A stretch of 38,764 nucleotides of DNA. Source: Thermoanaerobaculia bacterium (GTDB taxonomy: Bacteria; Acidobacteriota; Thermoanaerobaculia; UBA5066; DATFVB01). Positions 8,846-18,595 of this stretch are shown piece by piece (position 1 is the first letter of the stretch; every line of letters starts with the position of its first letter). The stretch is from contig DASTIQ010000303.1 of the NCBI GenBank assembly GCA_035717485.1, positions 1 to 38,764 of the forward strand, written 5' to 3'. Below the pieces are notes generated by a model. That model worked only from the letters and a program-made list of their open reading frames with translations. It was not told the DNA's origin and ran no database searches. A program made the position numbers and the translations under genes.

Positions 8846-11272
8846 TCACGATTCCCGCAGGGCCGCCGCCGGGTCGAGCCGCGTCGCGCGGCGCGCCGGG
8901 ACGAGGGAGGACGCCAGTGCGAGGCCCGCCGCGAGCACCGCGACGACGCCGAACGTCCCGGGGTCGCGGGGGCCGACCCCGTAGAGCTGACCGGCGAGGA
9001 GCCGCGTGGCGGCGAGCGAGCCCGCGAGCCCGAGCGCGACCCCCGCCGCGATACGGCCGGCGCTCCCGCCCGCGACGAGGCCGAGGATGTTTCCGCGGGT
9101 CGCGCCGAGCGCGATGCGGATGCCGAACTCGCGGCTCCGCTGGAGGACCGACTTCGAGGCGACGCCGTAGATGCCGATCGCGGAGAGGAGGAGAGCGATT
9201 CCCGCAAAGACGTTCAGGAGCACCGCCGCGAACCGGCGCTGTCCGGCCGACGCCGCCCGCGTCTGCTCCATCGTGGCGACGCCGTCGACGACCTGGTCGC
9301 GGTCGAGCTCGCGAACGGCGCGGCTCGCCGCGGCGGCCACCGCGGCGGGAGCGCGCTCCGCCCGGATCACCAGCGTCATGTCGTTGTCGGCCCGGAACTG
9401 TTCCTCGGGGAGGTAGATCTGGGGCGAGGGGGGAACGTCCAGGCCCCGGTGCCGCACGTCGCCGACGATGCCGACGATCGTTCGCCACGGCCCGTCCGTT
9501 CCGCCGACCTTCACGCGGCGGCCGAGGGCGTCGGCGGTTCCCCAGAAGCGGCGCGCGAGCGTCTCGTTCACGACGACGACCGGGTTCGCCCCCGCCCGGT
9601 CGGCCGCGGTCAGCCCGCGTCCCTTCCGAAGCGGGATCCCCATCGCCGCCAGATACTCCGGGCTCACCGAAAAACGATCCGCCGAGGGGTCGTTTTCCGG
9701 ATTCGCGTTGGGCCGGTCCTCCGCGTGGACGCCGTAGGCGTCGAAGTCGTTGCCGAGAGGAAGCTGGCTGACGACCGCCGCCGATCGGACTCCCGGGAGC
9801 GCGCGGACGCGGTCGAGGGCCCGCCGGTAGAACGCGACGATCGCGGCGTCCTCCCGGAACCGCGGTCCGGAGAGATGGACCTTCATCGAGACGAGGTTCT
9901 TCGGCTCGAAACCGGGGTCGACGTCGAAGAGGCGCGCGAGGCTCCGGATGAGAAGGCCGGCGCCGCAGAGCAGGACGACCGCGAGGGCGACGTCGAGGAC
10001 GACGAGACTGCCGAGGAAGCGGCGACGCCCGGGTCCCGCCGTTCCTCCCGAAACGTCGGCGATCGCCGCGGCGGGGTCGATCCGGTTCGCCGCGAGCGCG
10101 GGGGCGAGGCCGAACGCGATCCCCGTGGCGATCGAGACGGCCGCGCAGGCGAGGAGAACGCGGACGTCGATTCCCACGCCGGAGGTCCGCGGAAGGTCGA
10201 TCGGGGCCGCGAGGAGCAGGGCGCGCGCGGCGGCGCCGGAAAGGACCAGACCCAGCGCGCCTCCCGTCAGCGAGAGGAGCAGGCTTTCGGTCAGGAGCTG
10301 GCGGACGAGCCGCGCGCGTCCGGCGCCGAGAGAAATGCGAACGGCGATCTCCCTCCGGCGCTCCGCCATCCGCGCGACGAGGAGGCTCGCGACGTTCGCA
10401 CAGGCGAGGAGGAGAACGAGCGCGACGGCGCCGAGCAGGATCAGAAGAGGCGTGCGCACCGGTCCGAAGATCGTCTTCGCGAGCGGCTCGACGGCGACCC
10501 GGGTCGAGTCGTACTCGGTCGGAAACGCCCGGGCGAGCGCCGCCTGGATGGCCGAGAGATCGGCCGATGCCCGCGCCATGGTGACTCCCGGCTTCAGACG
10601 CCCGAATGCCCGCAGGTGATGGCAGGTGCGGCAGGCCCAGGCGAGCGTGGCGTCGTAGCCGAGGGGGGCCCAGATCTCCGTTTCGCCGCGCCGGCTGATC
10701 GCGAAGACGGATTCGAATCCCTCGGGAAGGACGCCGACGAGCGTGTAGGTCGTCCCGCCGAGCGAGATCGTCCGGCCGACGACCGACGGATCGCCGCCGA
10801 ACCCGCGGACGAACAGCCCGTGCCCGATGATCGCGACGTGATTGCGTCCCGGGCGGTCCTCTTCGGGGAGGAAGTCCCGCCCGAGGGCGGGACGGACCCC
10901 GATCATCCGGAAGAATCCCTGGCTCACGCGCAGCCCCTCGAGCGGCACGGCCGAAGCGCCTCCGAGGAGCGTCGGGCTCCAGTAGGACGCGACGGCGATG
11001 TCCTCGAAGCTCTTCGTCTGCCGCCTCCAGTCGGCGTAGGTGGCCCAGCCGACGTTGTCGCGGTTCCCGGCCGGGTCGAGCTCGGCGAGCGAGGCGATCG
11101 CCTCCGAGTGCGGGAACCGGAGCGGACGCAGGAGCACCCCGTCCACGACGGAGAAGATCGCGGTGTTCGCACCGATCCCGATCGCGAGCGTCGCGATCGC
11201 GACCGCCGTGAAGCCCGGCGACTTTCGGAAGCCGCGCAGCGCGAATCGGACGTCCTGGAGCAGACCGCTCAT
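8846..11272 (-). CDS. ADOP-type double MacB/FtsX permease, permease 5
   Basis: Complete 808-residue permease. The N-terminus [17 protein letters not shown] is almost the same as that of permease 6, because the first 15 codons lie in the 111-bp direct repeat. TM1 has [20 protein letters not shown]. The first periplasmic domain contains a local ACRTCHHL segment with two cysteines, near residue 210, unlike its neighbours. Coupling loops are [11 protein letters not shown] near 307 and [11 protein letters not shown] near 714. The C-terminus is [29 protein letters not shown] follows the TGA of permease 6 with a 10-base gap. The two cysteines might bind a ligand or form a disulfide; that is speculation. 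Family assignment is secure. Confidence 0.95.
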   Translation of the reverse strand: MSGLLQDVRFALRGFRKSPGFTAVAIATLAIGIGANTAIFSVVDGVLLRPLRFPHSEAIASLAELDPAGNRDNVGWATYADWRRQTKSFEDIAVASYWSPTLLGGASAVPLEGLRVSQGFFRMIGVRPALGRDFLPEEDRPGRNHVAIIGHGLFVRGFGGDPSVVGRTISLGGTTYTLVGVLPEGFESVFAISRRGETEIWAPLGYDATLAWACRTCHHLRAFGRLKPGVTMARASADLSAIQAALARAFPTEYDSTRVAVEPLAKTIFGPVRTPLLILLGAVALVLLLACANVASLLVARMAERRREIAVRISLGAGRARLVRQLLTESLLLSLTGGALGLVLSGAAARALLLAAPIDLPRTSGVGIDVRVLLACAAVSIATGIAFGLAPALAANRIDPAAAIADVSGGTAGPGRRRFLGSLVVLDVALAVVLLCGAGLLIRSLARLFDVDPGFEPKNLVSMKVHLSGPRFREDAAIVAFYRRALDRVRALPGVRSAAVVSQLPLGNDFDAYGVHAEDRPNANPENDPSADRFSVSPEYLAAMGIPLRKGRGLTAADRAGANPVVVVNETLARRFWGTADALGRRVKVGGTDGPWRTIVGIVGDVRHRGLDVPPSPQIYLPEEQFRADNDMTLVIRAERAPAAVAAAASRAVRELDRDQVVDGVATMEQTRAASAGQRRFAAVLLNVFAGIALLLSAIGIYGVASKSVLQRSREFGIRIALGATRGNILGLVAGGSAGRIAAGVALGLAGSLAATRLLAGQLYGVGPRDPGTFGVVAVLAAGLALASSLVPARRATRLDPAAALRES

Positions 11273-11336
11273 GGCTTCTCCTTCACTCTTCTCTCAAGGC
11301 CTTCATCGGATCGATGCGCGCCGCGCGGCGGGCGGG
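11226..11336. repeat. 111-bp direct repeat, copy A (permease 6/5 junction)
   Basis: Matches 13651-13761 at 110 of 111 positions by eye; the only difference is G at 11249 against C at 13674. It covers the last 17 codons plus stop of permease 6, the 10-base gap with the Shine-Dalgarno, and about 15 codons of permease 5. Identity stops abruptly at both ends. Same orientation as copy B, 2425 bases apart. Confidence 0.95.
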
Positions 11337-13697
11337 AAAGTAGGCGGCGGCCATCGCCACCGCGACGAGGATTGCGGGCACGGCGGCGAAGACCGCGGGG
11401 TCTCCCGCCGAAACGCCGAAGAGCACGGAACGCAGCACGCCCCGGGCGGCGTAAGCCGCCGCGAGCCCGGCCGCGATTCCGATCGCGACCGCGGGAACGA
11501 TCCTTCGCACGACGCCGGCCACGACCTCCCTTCGCGTGGCGCCGAGCGCCATCCGGATTCCGATCTCCCGGGTGCGGCCGGCCACGATCCGGCCGACGAC
11601 GCCCCAGAGGCCGCCTGCCGAGAGCGCCAATCCGACCGCGGTGAAACCGCCGAGGAGCACGAGGAGGAAACGTCGTCCGGCGAGAGAGCGGTCCGCCACC
11701 TCTTCCAGGGACGCGACTCGATAGAGCGGCTGCCTCGGATCGACGCGCCGAACCGCCGCGGCGAGGGTCTCGGCGATCCTGCGCGGCGGGACGCTCGTCC
11801 GAATGACGAGGGTCATGGCGCTCATGGGCCGCTGCGCCGCGGCGTAGTAGATCTCGCTCGTCGGCGCCGTGTCGACGGCGAGGCGCACGTCTCCGGCGAC
11901 TCCCACGACGGTGAACCAGGGACGCGGCTTGCCCGTTCCCTCCCGGGCGTTCGTGAAGCGCCGCCCCAGCGGGTCCTCGCCGGGCCAGAATCGCCGGGCC
12001 GCCGCGGCGCTCACGACGGCGACGAGAGGTTTCCCGGCGTCGTCGGTCGGGAGCAGGGAGCGGCCGCGGAGCACCGGAATCCGCATCGTCGAGAAATAGT
12101 CGGGCGCGACAATCGCGACGTCGGTCGAGGGAACGTTCGCCGCGGGTGGTTCCGGACGGCCTTCGACGACGATTCCATCCTGACGGTCTCCGGAGCCGAG
12201 CGGGAGCGGATTGACGGCGGATGCCCGGGTGACGCCCGGCAGGCGGCGAGATTCGGCCAGCACCGCGTCGAAGAAGCCGGGCCCCCGGGCCGGGTTCGAC
12301 GCCTCTTCCGGAGCGTCGAGCCGCGCGGTGAGGAGGTGGGACGGCACGAATCCCGGGTCGACCCGAAGGAGCGCCCAGAAGCTCCGCCCGAGCAGCCCCG
12401 TCCCGCAAAGGAGGACGAGGCACAGCGCGATCTCGCCGGCGATGAGCGTCGCCGCGACGCGCCCGCGGCGGGGGCCGTCTCCCTCGCGGCGGGCGAGGAG
12501 GTTCGGGCTCCTGGCGGAACGGAGCGCGGGGACGAGCCCGAAGAGGATTCCAATCGCCAGCGTGACGGCGGCGAGGACCGCGAGAACGCCTCCGTCGAGC
12601 TTCACCTCGTCCAGGCGCGCGATCTCGATCGTCCGCGACGACACGACGACGCGAAGGAGAGCCTGCGCCAGAACGAGCCCGGCGAGGGCGCCGGCGGCCG
12701 CGAGCACCACGCTCTCCGTCAGGAGCTGCCGGACGAGCTGCCGTCGCGCCGCGCCGATCGCGAGGCGGATCCCGATCTCACGTCGTCGCTCCGACCAGCG
12801 CGCCATCAGCAGGTTCGAGATGTTCGCGCACGCCATGAGGAGGAGCAGCAGGGCGGAGCCCGAAACGATGAGGAGGGCGGGACGGACGTCTCCGACCACG
12901 CTCTCCTGGAGCGACTCGAGTTCGATGCCGTTCTTTCCGTTTTCGGCGGGGTACGCCGCCGCCAGCCGCCGGCGCACGAGCTCCATGTCGGAGCGGGCCG
13001 CCGCCAGCGACACGCCGGGCCGGAGGCGGCCGATGGCATAGAGGCCGGGATGGCTCTGGCGCATCATCACGTCGGAACCGGGGTCACGGGCCCACGGTCC
13101 GAGGGGCGTCCACAGGTCGGCGTCGCCGTAGTCGTAGAACCGGACGTTCGGCGGGGCAATGCCGACGACCGTCCGGGCCGACCCGCCGATCACCAGCGGA
13201 CGCCCGACGATCGAGCGGTCCGCGCCGAAGCGCCGTTCCCAGAGCGCGTGGGAAACGAAGACGACCGGCGGCGCTCCGGGAAGATCGTCGGCCGGTTCGA
13301 GCGTGCGTCCGAGAAACGCCGGCAGACGCAGGGTCGCGAAGAAATTGCCGGAGACGACATGCGCGTTGAGCCTTTCCGGCGGAGCGCCGGGGAGGGTCGT
13401 GCTCGTTCCCGTGAACGCCGCGAGCGACTCGAAGGAGCGGTTTCGGTCTCGCCAGTCGAGATAATTCGGATACGAAACCGAGATTTCCGAGCCGTCCCGG
13501 CGCGTCTCGGCCAGTCGGACGAGCCTCCGCGCCTCGGGGTAGGGGAGGGGGTCGAGCAGGACGCTCTTCGCGACCGAGAAGATCGCGGTGTTCGCGCCCG
13601 TTCCGAGCGCCAGGATCAGAACGGCGAGCGCGGTGAATCCCGGCCGCCTGCGGAAGCCGCGCAGCGCGAATCGCACGTCCTGGAGCAGACCGCTCAT
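11283..13697 (-). CDS. ADOP-type double MacB/FtsX permease, permease 6 (bracketed by direct repeats)
   Basis: Complete 804-residue permease whose two ends lie in the two copies of a 111-bp near-identical direct repeat. TM1 has [20 protein letters not shown]. The first periplasmic domain begins with [17 protein letters not shown]. Coupling loops are [11 protein letters not shown] near 306 and [11 protein letters not shown] near 710. The C-terminus [16 protein letters not shown] is identical to that of permease 7. The Shine-Dalgarno and junction (AGGAGAAGCC-ATG after TGA) are identical to those of permease 5. The body of the protein is clearly diverged from 5 and 7, so this is not a recent whole-gene copy. 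Only the junctions look recent or homogenised. Confidence 0.95.
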   Translation of the reverse strand: MSGLLQDVRFALRGFRRRPGFTALAVLILALGTGANTAIFSVAKSVLLDPLPYPEARRLVRLAETRRDGSEISVSYPNYLDWRDRNRSFESLAAFTGTSTTLPGAPPERLNAHVVSGNFFATLRLPAFLGRTLEPADDLPGAPPVVFVSHALWERRFGADRSIVGRPLVIGGSARTVVGIAPPNVRFYDYGDADLWTPLGPWARDPGSDVMMRQSHPGLYAIGRLRPGVSLAAARSDMELVRRRLAAAYPAENGKNGIELESLQESVVGDVRPALLIVSGSALLLLLMACANISNLLMARWSERRREIGIRLAIGAARRQLVRQLLTESVVLAAAGALAGLVLAQALLRVVVSSRTIEIARLDEVKLDGGVLAVLAAVTLAIGILFGLVPALRSARSPNLLARREGDGPRRGRVAATLIAGEIALCLVLLCGTGLLGRSFWALLRVDPGFVPSHLLTARLDAPEEASNPARGPGFFDAVLAESRRLPGVTRASAVNPLPLGSGDRQDGIVVEGRPEPPAANVPSTDVAIVAPDYFSTMRIPVLRGRSLLPTDDAGKPLVAVVSAAAARRFWPGEDPLGRRFTNAREGTGKPRPWFTVVGVAGDVRLAVDTAPTSEIYYAAAQRPMSAMTLVIRTSVPPRRIAETLAAAVRRVDPRQPLYRVASLEEVADRSLAGRRFLLVLLGGFTAVGLALSAGGLWGVVGRIVAGRTREIGIRMALGATRREVVAGVVRRIVPAVAIGIAAGLAAAYAARGVLRSVLFGVSAGDPAVFAAVPAILVAVAMAAAYFPARRAARIDPMKALREE

Positions 13698-13761
13698 GGC
13701 TTCTCCTTCACTCTTCTCTCAAGGCCTTCATCGGATCGATGCGCGCCGCGCGGCGGGCGGG
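13651..13761. repeat. 111-bp direct repeat, copy B (permease 7/6 junction)
   Basis: Second copy of the repeat at 11226-11336. It covers the C-terminal codons and stop of permease 7, the junction, and the first 15 codons of permease 6. Exchange between the copies would remove or duplicate exactly one complete permease gene and leave a normal junction. Confidence 0.95.
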
Positions 13762-16116
13762 GAACCACGCCGCCGCGATTCCCGTCGTGAAGAGAAGGGC
13801 CGAGACGGCGGCGAAGGTGGCGAGGTCGGCCGGCCTCACGCCGAACAGGAGGCTCGTCAGGAGCCGGCTCGCGACGGCGGCCGCGGCGATTCCGGCGAGG
13901 AGACCCGCCGCGACGACCCGCGCGCCCTCGCCGACGATCAGGCTCACGACTCGGCCGCTCCGCGCGCCGAGCGCGATGCGGATCCCGATCTCGCGCGTCC
14001 GCTCCGTGACGCGGTACGAAATGACTCCGTAGATCCCGATCGCGGCGAGGAGGAATGCCGCTCCGGCGAATCCCGCCACGGCCTGGGCGAGATGGCGCCG
14101 GGAAGCGAGCGACTGCGAAACGAGATGCGGATAGACGTCGAGATCGTCGGTCGGGAGCTCGGGATCCGCCGCGCGGAGGCGCCCGCGGATGGCGGCGAGC
14201 AGAGCGGCGGGCGAGCGCCGGGCGCGCACCACGAACACCGCCCGCCGGACCGGCCACTGCCCGAGGGGGACGTCCACTTCGGGGACCGCCGGAAGGTCCA
14301 GGCTCTCCTGCCGGACGTCGTCGGAGACGCCGACGACCGTGCGCCAGGGATTGGCGGGATCGCGGCGGCCGATCTTCAGCCGGCGCCCGATCGGATCCTT
14401 GCCGCTCCAGAACCGGCGGGCGAAGGCGCCGTTGACGATCGCGACGGGCTCGGAGCCGGCGCGGTCGCGGACGTCGAAGGAGCGGCCGCGCTCGATCGCG
14501 ATCCCGAGCGCGCGGAACGCGGACCCGCCCGCCACGCGGTACTGGACGTGCGGCGGATCGATCGCGGGATCGTCGTCGCCGTCGAGGAGCAGCCCCGAAC
14601 CCGAGTCGTTTCCCGAGAGCGGAATGATGTTGACGACCCCCGCCGAGTCCGCGCCCGGAATCGATGCGAGATCGACCGCCGTCCGTTCCAGGAAATCGGC
14701 GGCCGCCGGAAGCGACGGATATCGAGCCTCCGGCGGATCGACGGAGACCGCCGCCACCTTCGCGGGCTCGAATCCGGGATTCACGCGCTCGAGGTTCCAG
14801 AACGTGCGAAGAAGGAGCCCGCCCGAGAGGAGGAGCACCAGGGAGAGGGCGACTTCGCCGGCGACGAGCGCCTGGCGCAGACGCGTTCCGGAACGCGGAG
14901 CGGAAGGGAGCGATCCGGCGAGTCCCGCTCGGGTCCGGGCGTTCTCGCCGACGGCCTGGAGCGCGGGCGCGAGACCGAACGCGACGCCGGTTGCCGCCGC
15001 GAGTCCCGCCGCGAAGAGGAGCGAGGCCGGGTGGAGGCCGATCTCCGGGCCGCGAGGCATCCCGAAAAGGAACGCCGCGGCGCTGGCCACGCCGATCGCG
15101 GCGAGGCCGATTCCGGCCGCGGCTCCGGCGGCGGCGAGGACGACGCTCTCGGTCAGGAGTTGCCGGACGAGGCGAAGCCGGCTCGCCCCGACCGCGAGAC
15201 GGATCGCGATCTCGCGCCGGCGGCGGGACGCGCGCGCCAGCAGCAGGTTCGCGAGGTTCGCGCACGCGACGAGCAGGACGAAGAGGATCGCCCCGAGCGC
15301 GACGCGGAGGGAGCCCGCGGCCGGCCCGGCCATGTCCTCGCGCAGCGGAGCGATTCCGATCCCGTCTCCGCGCGAGACCGGGTGATCTCGCGCGACTGCT
15401 TCGGCGATCGCGCTCATCTCGGCCCGGGCTCGGGAGAGCGGCACGCCCGCCTTGAGCCGTCCGAAGACGTCGAGATGGTGACTGTGGAAATTCGCGGAGG
15501 CGACGGCGTCGAAGACGAGGGGAGCGATCGCGTCGACCTTTCCATACCAGTTGAAGCCCTCGGGGAGGACCCCGACGACCGTCGTCGGCCGGCCGTCGAG
15601 GAGGATCGATCCACCGACGATCCTCGGGTCGCCCTGGAGCCGGGTCTTCCAGAGCGCCGAGCTGATGACCGCGGTCGCCGGCGCTCCGGGACGCCCCTCG
15701 GCCGGCGTGAAGAACCGGCCCGCGAGGGGTCGCACGCCCAGGAGCTCGAGGAAGTTCGCGCTCGTCCGGATTCCCTCGATCTGGTGGGATTCGCCGCCCG
15801 ACGTGAGCGTGAAGCCGGGATAGAGGACCGCCGCCAGCCCGTCGAAGGACCTCGCCCTCGCCTGCCAGGCGACGAATTCGCCATCGGCGACGACCGTCTT
15901 GTCGATTCCCTTCGCGGGGCGGGTCTCGAAGAGGCGGACGAGCCGACCGGGCCCGGGGAAGGGGAGAGGCTTCCAGAGCACCGAATAGATGACCGAAAAG
16001 ACCGTCGTCGTCGACCCGATCCCGAGCGCGAGCATGAGGACCGCGACCGAGGTGAAACCGGGGCTCTTGCGCAGTCCCCGCAGCGCGTACCGGACGTCCT
16101 GGAGAAGGGTGTTCAT
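13708..16116 (-). CDS. ADOP-type double MacB/FtsX permease, permease 7
   Basis: Complete 802-residue permease. TM1 carries a variant signature, GIGSTTTVFSVIYSVLWKPL, with S-T-T in place of A-N-T. The first periplasmic domain has FVAWQARARSFDGLAAVLYP. Coupling loops are REIAIRLAVGA near 301 and [11 protein letters not shown] near 708. The C-terminus [16 protein letters not shown] lies in repeat copy B. GAGGTGA lies four bases upstream of the ATG and the gap to permease 8 is 9 bases. Two FtsX halves and two periplasmic domains are present. Energised by a separate ATPase by analogy with MacB/LolCDE; substrate unknown. Confidence 0.95.
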   Translation of the reverse strand: MNTLLQDVRYALRGLRKSPGFTSVAVLMLALGIGSTTTVFSVIYSVLWKPLPFPGPGRLVRLFETRPAKGIDKTVVADGEFVAWQARARSFDGLAAVLYPGFTLTSGGESHQIEGIRTSANFLELLGVRPLAGRFFTPAEGRPGAPATAVISSALWKTRLQGDPRIVGGSILLDGRPTTVVGVLPEGFNWYGKVDAIAPLVFDAVASANFHSHHLDVFGRLKAGVPLSRARAEMSAIAEAVARDHPVSRGDGIGIAPLREDMAGPAAGSLRVALGAILFVLLVACANLANLLLARASRRRREIAIRLAVGASRLRLVRQLLTESVVLAAAGAAAGIGLAAIGVASAAAFLFGMPRGPEIGLHPASLLFAAGLAAATGVAFGLAPALQAVGENARTRAGLAGSLPSAPRSGTRLRQALVAGEVALSLVLLLSGGLLLRTFWNLERVNPGFEPAKVAAVSVDPPEARYPSLPAAADFLERTAVDLASIPGADSAGVVNIIPLSGNDSGSGLLLDGDDDPAIDPPHVQYRVAGGSAFRALGIAIERGRSFDVRDRAGSEPVAIVNGAFARRFWSGKDPIGRRLKIGRRDPANPWRTVVGVSDDVRQESLDLPAVPEVDVPLGQWPVRRAVFVVRARRSPAALLAAIRGRLRAADPELPTDDLDVYPHLVSQSLASRRHLAQAVAGFAGAAFLLAAIGIYGVISYRVTERTREIGIRIALGARSGRVVSLIVGEGARVVAAGLLAGIAAAAVASRLLTSLLFGVRPADLATFAAVSALLFTTGIAAAWFPARRAARIDPMKALREE

Positions 16117-16125
16117 CGGGTCACC

Positions 16126-18588
16126 TCATTCCTCCCGCAGGGCCGTCATCGGATCCACCCGGGAAGCGCGAAGAGCGGGAACGAGCGCCGAGGCGAGGGC
16201 GATGCCTCCCAAGGCCGCGCCGACGGCGACGATCGTCGCCGGATCGGGCTGCGCGACGCCGTAGAGGATCGACCCGAGGAGCCGGCCCAGCCCGAAAGTC
16301 AGCGGAGCTCCGAACGCCAGGCCGAGCGCGCCGAGCGTCACGCCCTGTTGGAGGACGAGCCGGACGATTTCCGACGGGCGCGCTCCCAGCGCCATCCGGA
16401 TGCCGATCTCCTTCGTCCTCTGCGCGACGCCGTAGGCGATCAACCCGCCGACCCCGATCGCCGCGAGGAGGAGCGCGAGGACGGCGGTGGTCCCGAGGAG
16501 TCCCGCCGCGATCCGGACCATGGCGGTGGATTCGAGAACGACCCCGTTCATCGTCCGGATCTCGTCGACGGGCTGCGCCGGATCGACGGCGGCGACGGCC
16601 CGGCGGGCGGGCGCGAGGAGCGCGCCGGGGTCCCCGGCGGATCGCAGGATCGCGAACATTCCCGGATTCGGCGCCTGCCGGAAGGGACGGTAGACGGTCA
16701 GCCGCGGAACCCGGTCGGACCAGTACTGGCGGACGTCGCTCGCGACGCCGACGATCGTGATCCACGGTCCGGGATCGTTGCCGGCGAAGAGACGAATGCG
16801 GCGTCCCGCCGCGCCGCCTTTCCCGTCGAGCCGCCGCGCGAGCTCTTCCGAGACGATCGCGACCTCCGGCGAACCGGGAGCGTCTCCCTCGCGAAAGTCG
16901 CGGCCGCTCCGGAGCGGAATCCGAAGCGAACGGAAATAGTCGGAGCTGATCGCCTGAACGTCGACGAGCGGGCGCTCGGACGGCGACGCGGCCGCGCGTC
17001 CTTCCGCTTCCATTCCGGCGGCGGGGAACGGGCCGAGATCGGCCGGCACCTGCTTCGAGAGGCTCGCCGCGCGGACGCCCGGGATCGCGCGAAGACCCGC
17101 GAGCACCCGGTCGAAGAACGCCGCCTGCCGGGAAGCGTCGCCCCGGGTCTCCTCCGAAAGGTGGATGCGCATCGTGATCACGCCGTCCGGATCGAAATCG
17201 CGATACGCGCCGATGAGTCCGCGGAAGCCGCGAAGGAGGAAGGCGGCGCCGGAGAGGAGAACGAGGGCGAGCGCCACCTGGGCGATGACGAGCGCGGTCT
17301 GCGTGCGCGCCCGCCGGGGATCCGCGCTCGCCCTTCCCGATCCGCCGAGAGAGTGAACGAGCGAAGTCCGCCTCAGGCGGAGCGCCGGCATCGCCGAGAA
17401 GAGGAGACCCACTCCGGCGGCGACGGCGGCGGTGAAGAGCAGAGCGGGAGTTTCGAGACGAATCGCGGTCCACCCCGGCAGCCATTTCGCGATCGACGAG
17501 GGAAGAGCGACGCGGATCAGCTTGAGGGCGGCGTCGGCGATCCAGAGGGCCAGGGCCGCCGCGGCGCCGGCGAGGAGCGTCCACTCGGCGGCGATGAGGG
17601 CGATCAGGCGCCCCCTCCCCGCGCCGAGGGCGCTCCGGATCGCCAGCTCGCGCCGGCGGCGGGCTCCCCGTGCGAGCAGGAGGCTCGCCACGTTGACGCA
17701 GGCGATGACGAGGACGAAGAGCGCGGCCGCTTCGAAGACGACCACGAAGGGCGCCATCGGACCGGAATGGGCGTCGCGAAGCGGAACGGTGAGGAAGCTT
17801 TTCCCGCCGAACGTTTCCGGGTAGTCGCGGCGAAGACGCGCTTCGACGGCGCCGACCCGGGCGCGCGCGGCCGGGAGGGACGTACCCGGACGGCGGCGCG
17901 CCACCATGAGAAAAGTCGGTATTCGGCGGTCGGCGCGTTCGGCCGGCGTCGGCGCCCACGGCACCCACACGTCGACGCCTCCCGGGGGATACGCGAAACT
18001 GCGGGGCATCACGCCGACGATCGTGTAGGCGCGGCCGTCGAGATTCATCGCCGAGCCGACCGCCGCCGGCGAGGCGGCGAGCCGGCGCCTCCAGAAGCCG
18101 TCGCTGACGACCGCCACCCGGTCGCGTCCCGGAACGTGCTCGTCGGGCGAGAAGAGGCGGCCGAGCTCCGGCGCGGCGCCGAGAGCGGCGAAGAACCCTT
18201 CGGTCACCGGGGAGCCGGCGACGTGCTCCGGATCGCCGATCCCGCCCAGGCGAAAGTCCCCGAACCCGCAGGCGCCGATCGACTGCCACGGACCCCGCTC
18301 CCGAATCAGGTCGTCGGCGTCGCCCGGAGGGACGAGGGATCGATGCCCTTCTCCTCCTTCATGCGAGGCAGGGCTGCCGGCTTTCGCGGGGAGGGATTCG
18401 AGGATGCTCACGACGCGCTCGAGGTGCGGAAACGGAAACGGCCGGAGGAGCAGGGCGTGGGCGACGGAGAAGACCGCGGCGTTCGCGCCGATGCCGAGCG
18501 CGAGCGTCCCGATCGCGAGAAGAGAGAACCCGGGATTCTTGGCGAGGCTCCGAAAGGCATGGCGGAAGGTGCGGGCGGCTTCGATCAC
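16126..18588 (-). CDS. ADOP-type double MacB/FtsX permease, permease 8 (GTG start)
   Basis: Complete 820-residue permease and the only array member with a GTG start. AGGAACTC-GTG follows seven bases after the TGA of permease 9. The N-terminus is MIEAARTFRHAFRSLAKNPG and TM1 has GIGANAAVFSVAHALLLRPF. The first periplasmic domain differs from its neighbours: it has an inserted Gly/His-rich stretch around 75-95 and lacks the W-R-x-Q-x-R-S-F-E segment. It keeps VTEGFFAALGAAPELGRLF and VAVVSDGFWRRRL. Coupling loops are RELAIRSALGA near 313 and [11 protein letters not shown] near 726. The C-terminus is LRASRVDPMTALREE. The weak start codon could set a lower translation rate; that is an inference. 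Confidence 0.94.
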   Translation of the reverse strand: MIEAARTFRHAFRSLAKNPGFSLLAIGTLALGIGANAAVFSVAHALLLRPFPFPHLERVVSILESLPAKAGSPASHEGGEGHRSLVPPGDADDLIRERGPWQSIGACGFGDFRLGGIGDPEHVAGSPVTEGFFAALGAAPELGRLFSPDEHVPGRDRVAVVSDGFWRRRLAASPAAVGSAMNLDGRAYTIVGVMPRSFAYPPGGVDVWVPWAPTPAERADRRIPTFLMVARRRPGTSLPAARARVGAVEARLRRDYPETFGGKSFLTVPLRDAHSGPMAPFVVVFEAAALFVLVIACVNVASLLLARGARRRRELAIRSALGAGRGRLIALIAAEWTLLAGAAAALALWIADAALKLIRVALPSSIAKWLPGWTAIRLETPALLFTAAVAAGVGLLFSAMPALRLRRTSLVHSLGGSGRASADPRRARTQTALVIAQVALALVLLSGAAFLLRGFRGLIGAYRDFDPDGVITMRIHLSEETRGDASRQAAFFDRVLAGLRAIPGVRAASLSKQVPADLGPFPAAGMEAEGRAAASPSERPLVDVQAISSDYFRSLRIPLRSGRDFREGDAPGSPEVAIVSEELARRLDGKGGAAGRRIRLFAGNDPGPWITIVGVASDVRQYWSDRVPRLTVYRPFRQAPNPGMFAILRSAGDPGALLAPARRAVAAVDPAQPVDEIRTMNGVVLESTAMVRIAAGLLGTTAVLALLLAAIGVGGLIAYGVAQRTKEIGIRMALGARPSEIVRLVLQQGVTLGALGLAFGAPLTFGLGRLLGSILYGVAQPDPATIVAVGAALGGIALASALVPALRASRVDPMTALREE

Positions 18589-18595
18589 GAGTTCC

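Noticed and set aside
8836-9207. Upstream extension of permease 4
   Set aside because: It translates the permease 5 C-terminus in another frame into Arg/Ser repeats. A Shine-Dalgarno supports the start at 8835.
11226-13761. The 111-bp repeats as ends of a mobile element
   Set aside because: No transposase, no terminal inversion, and the repeats are made of gene ends in their normal context; homologous recombination explains them.
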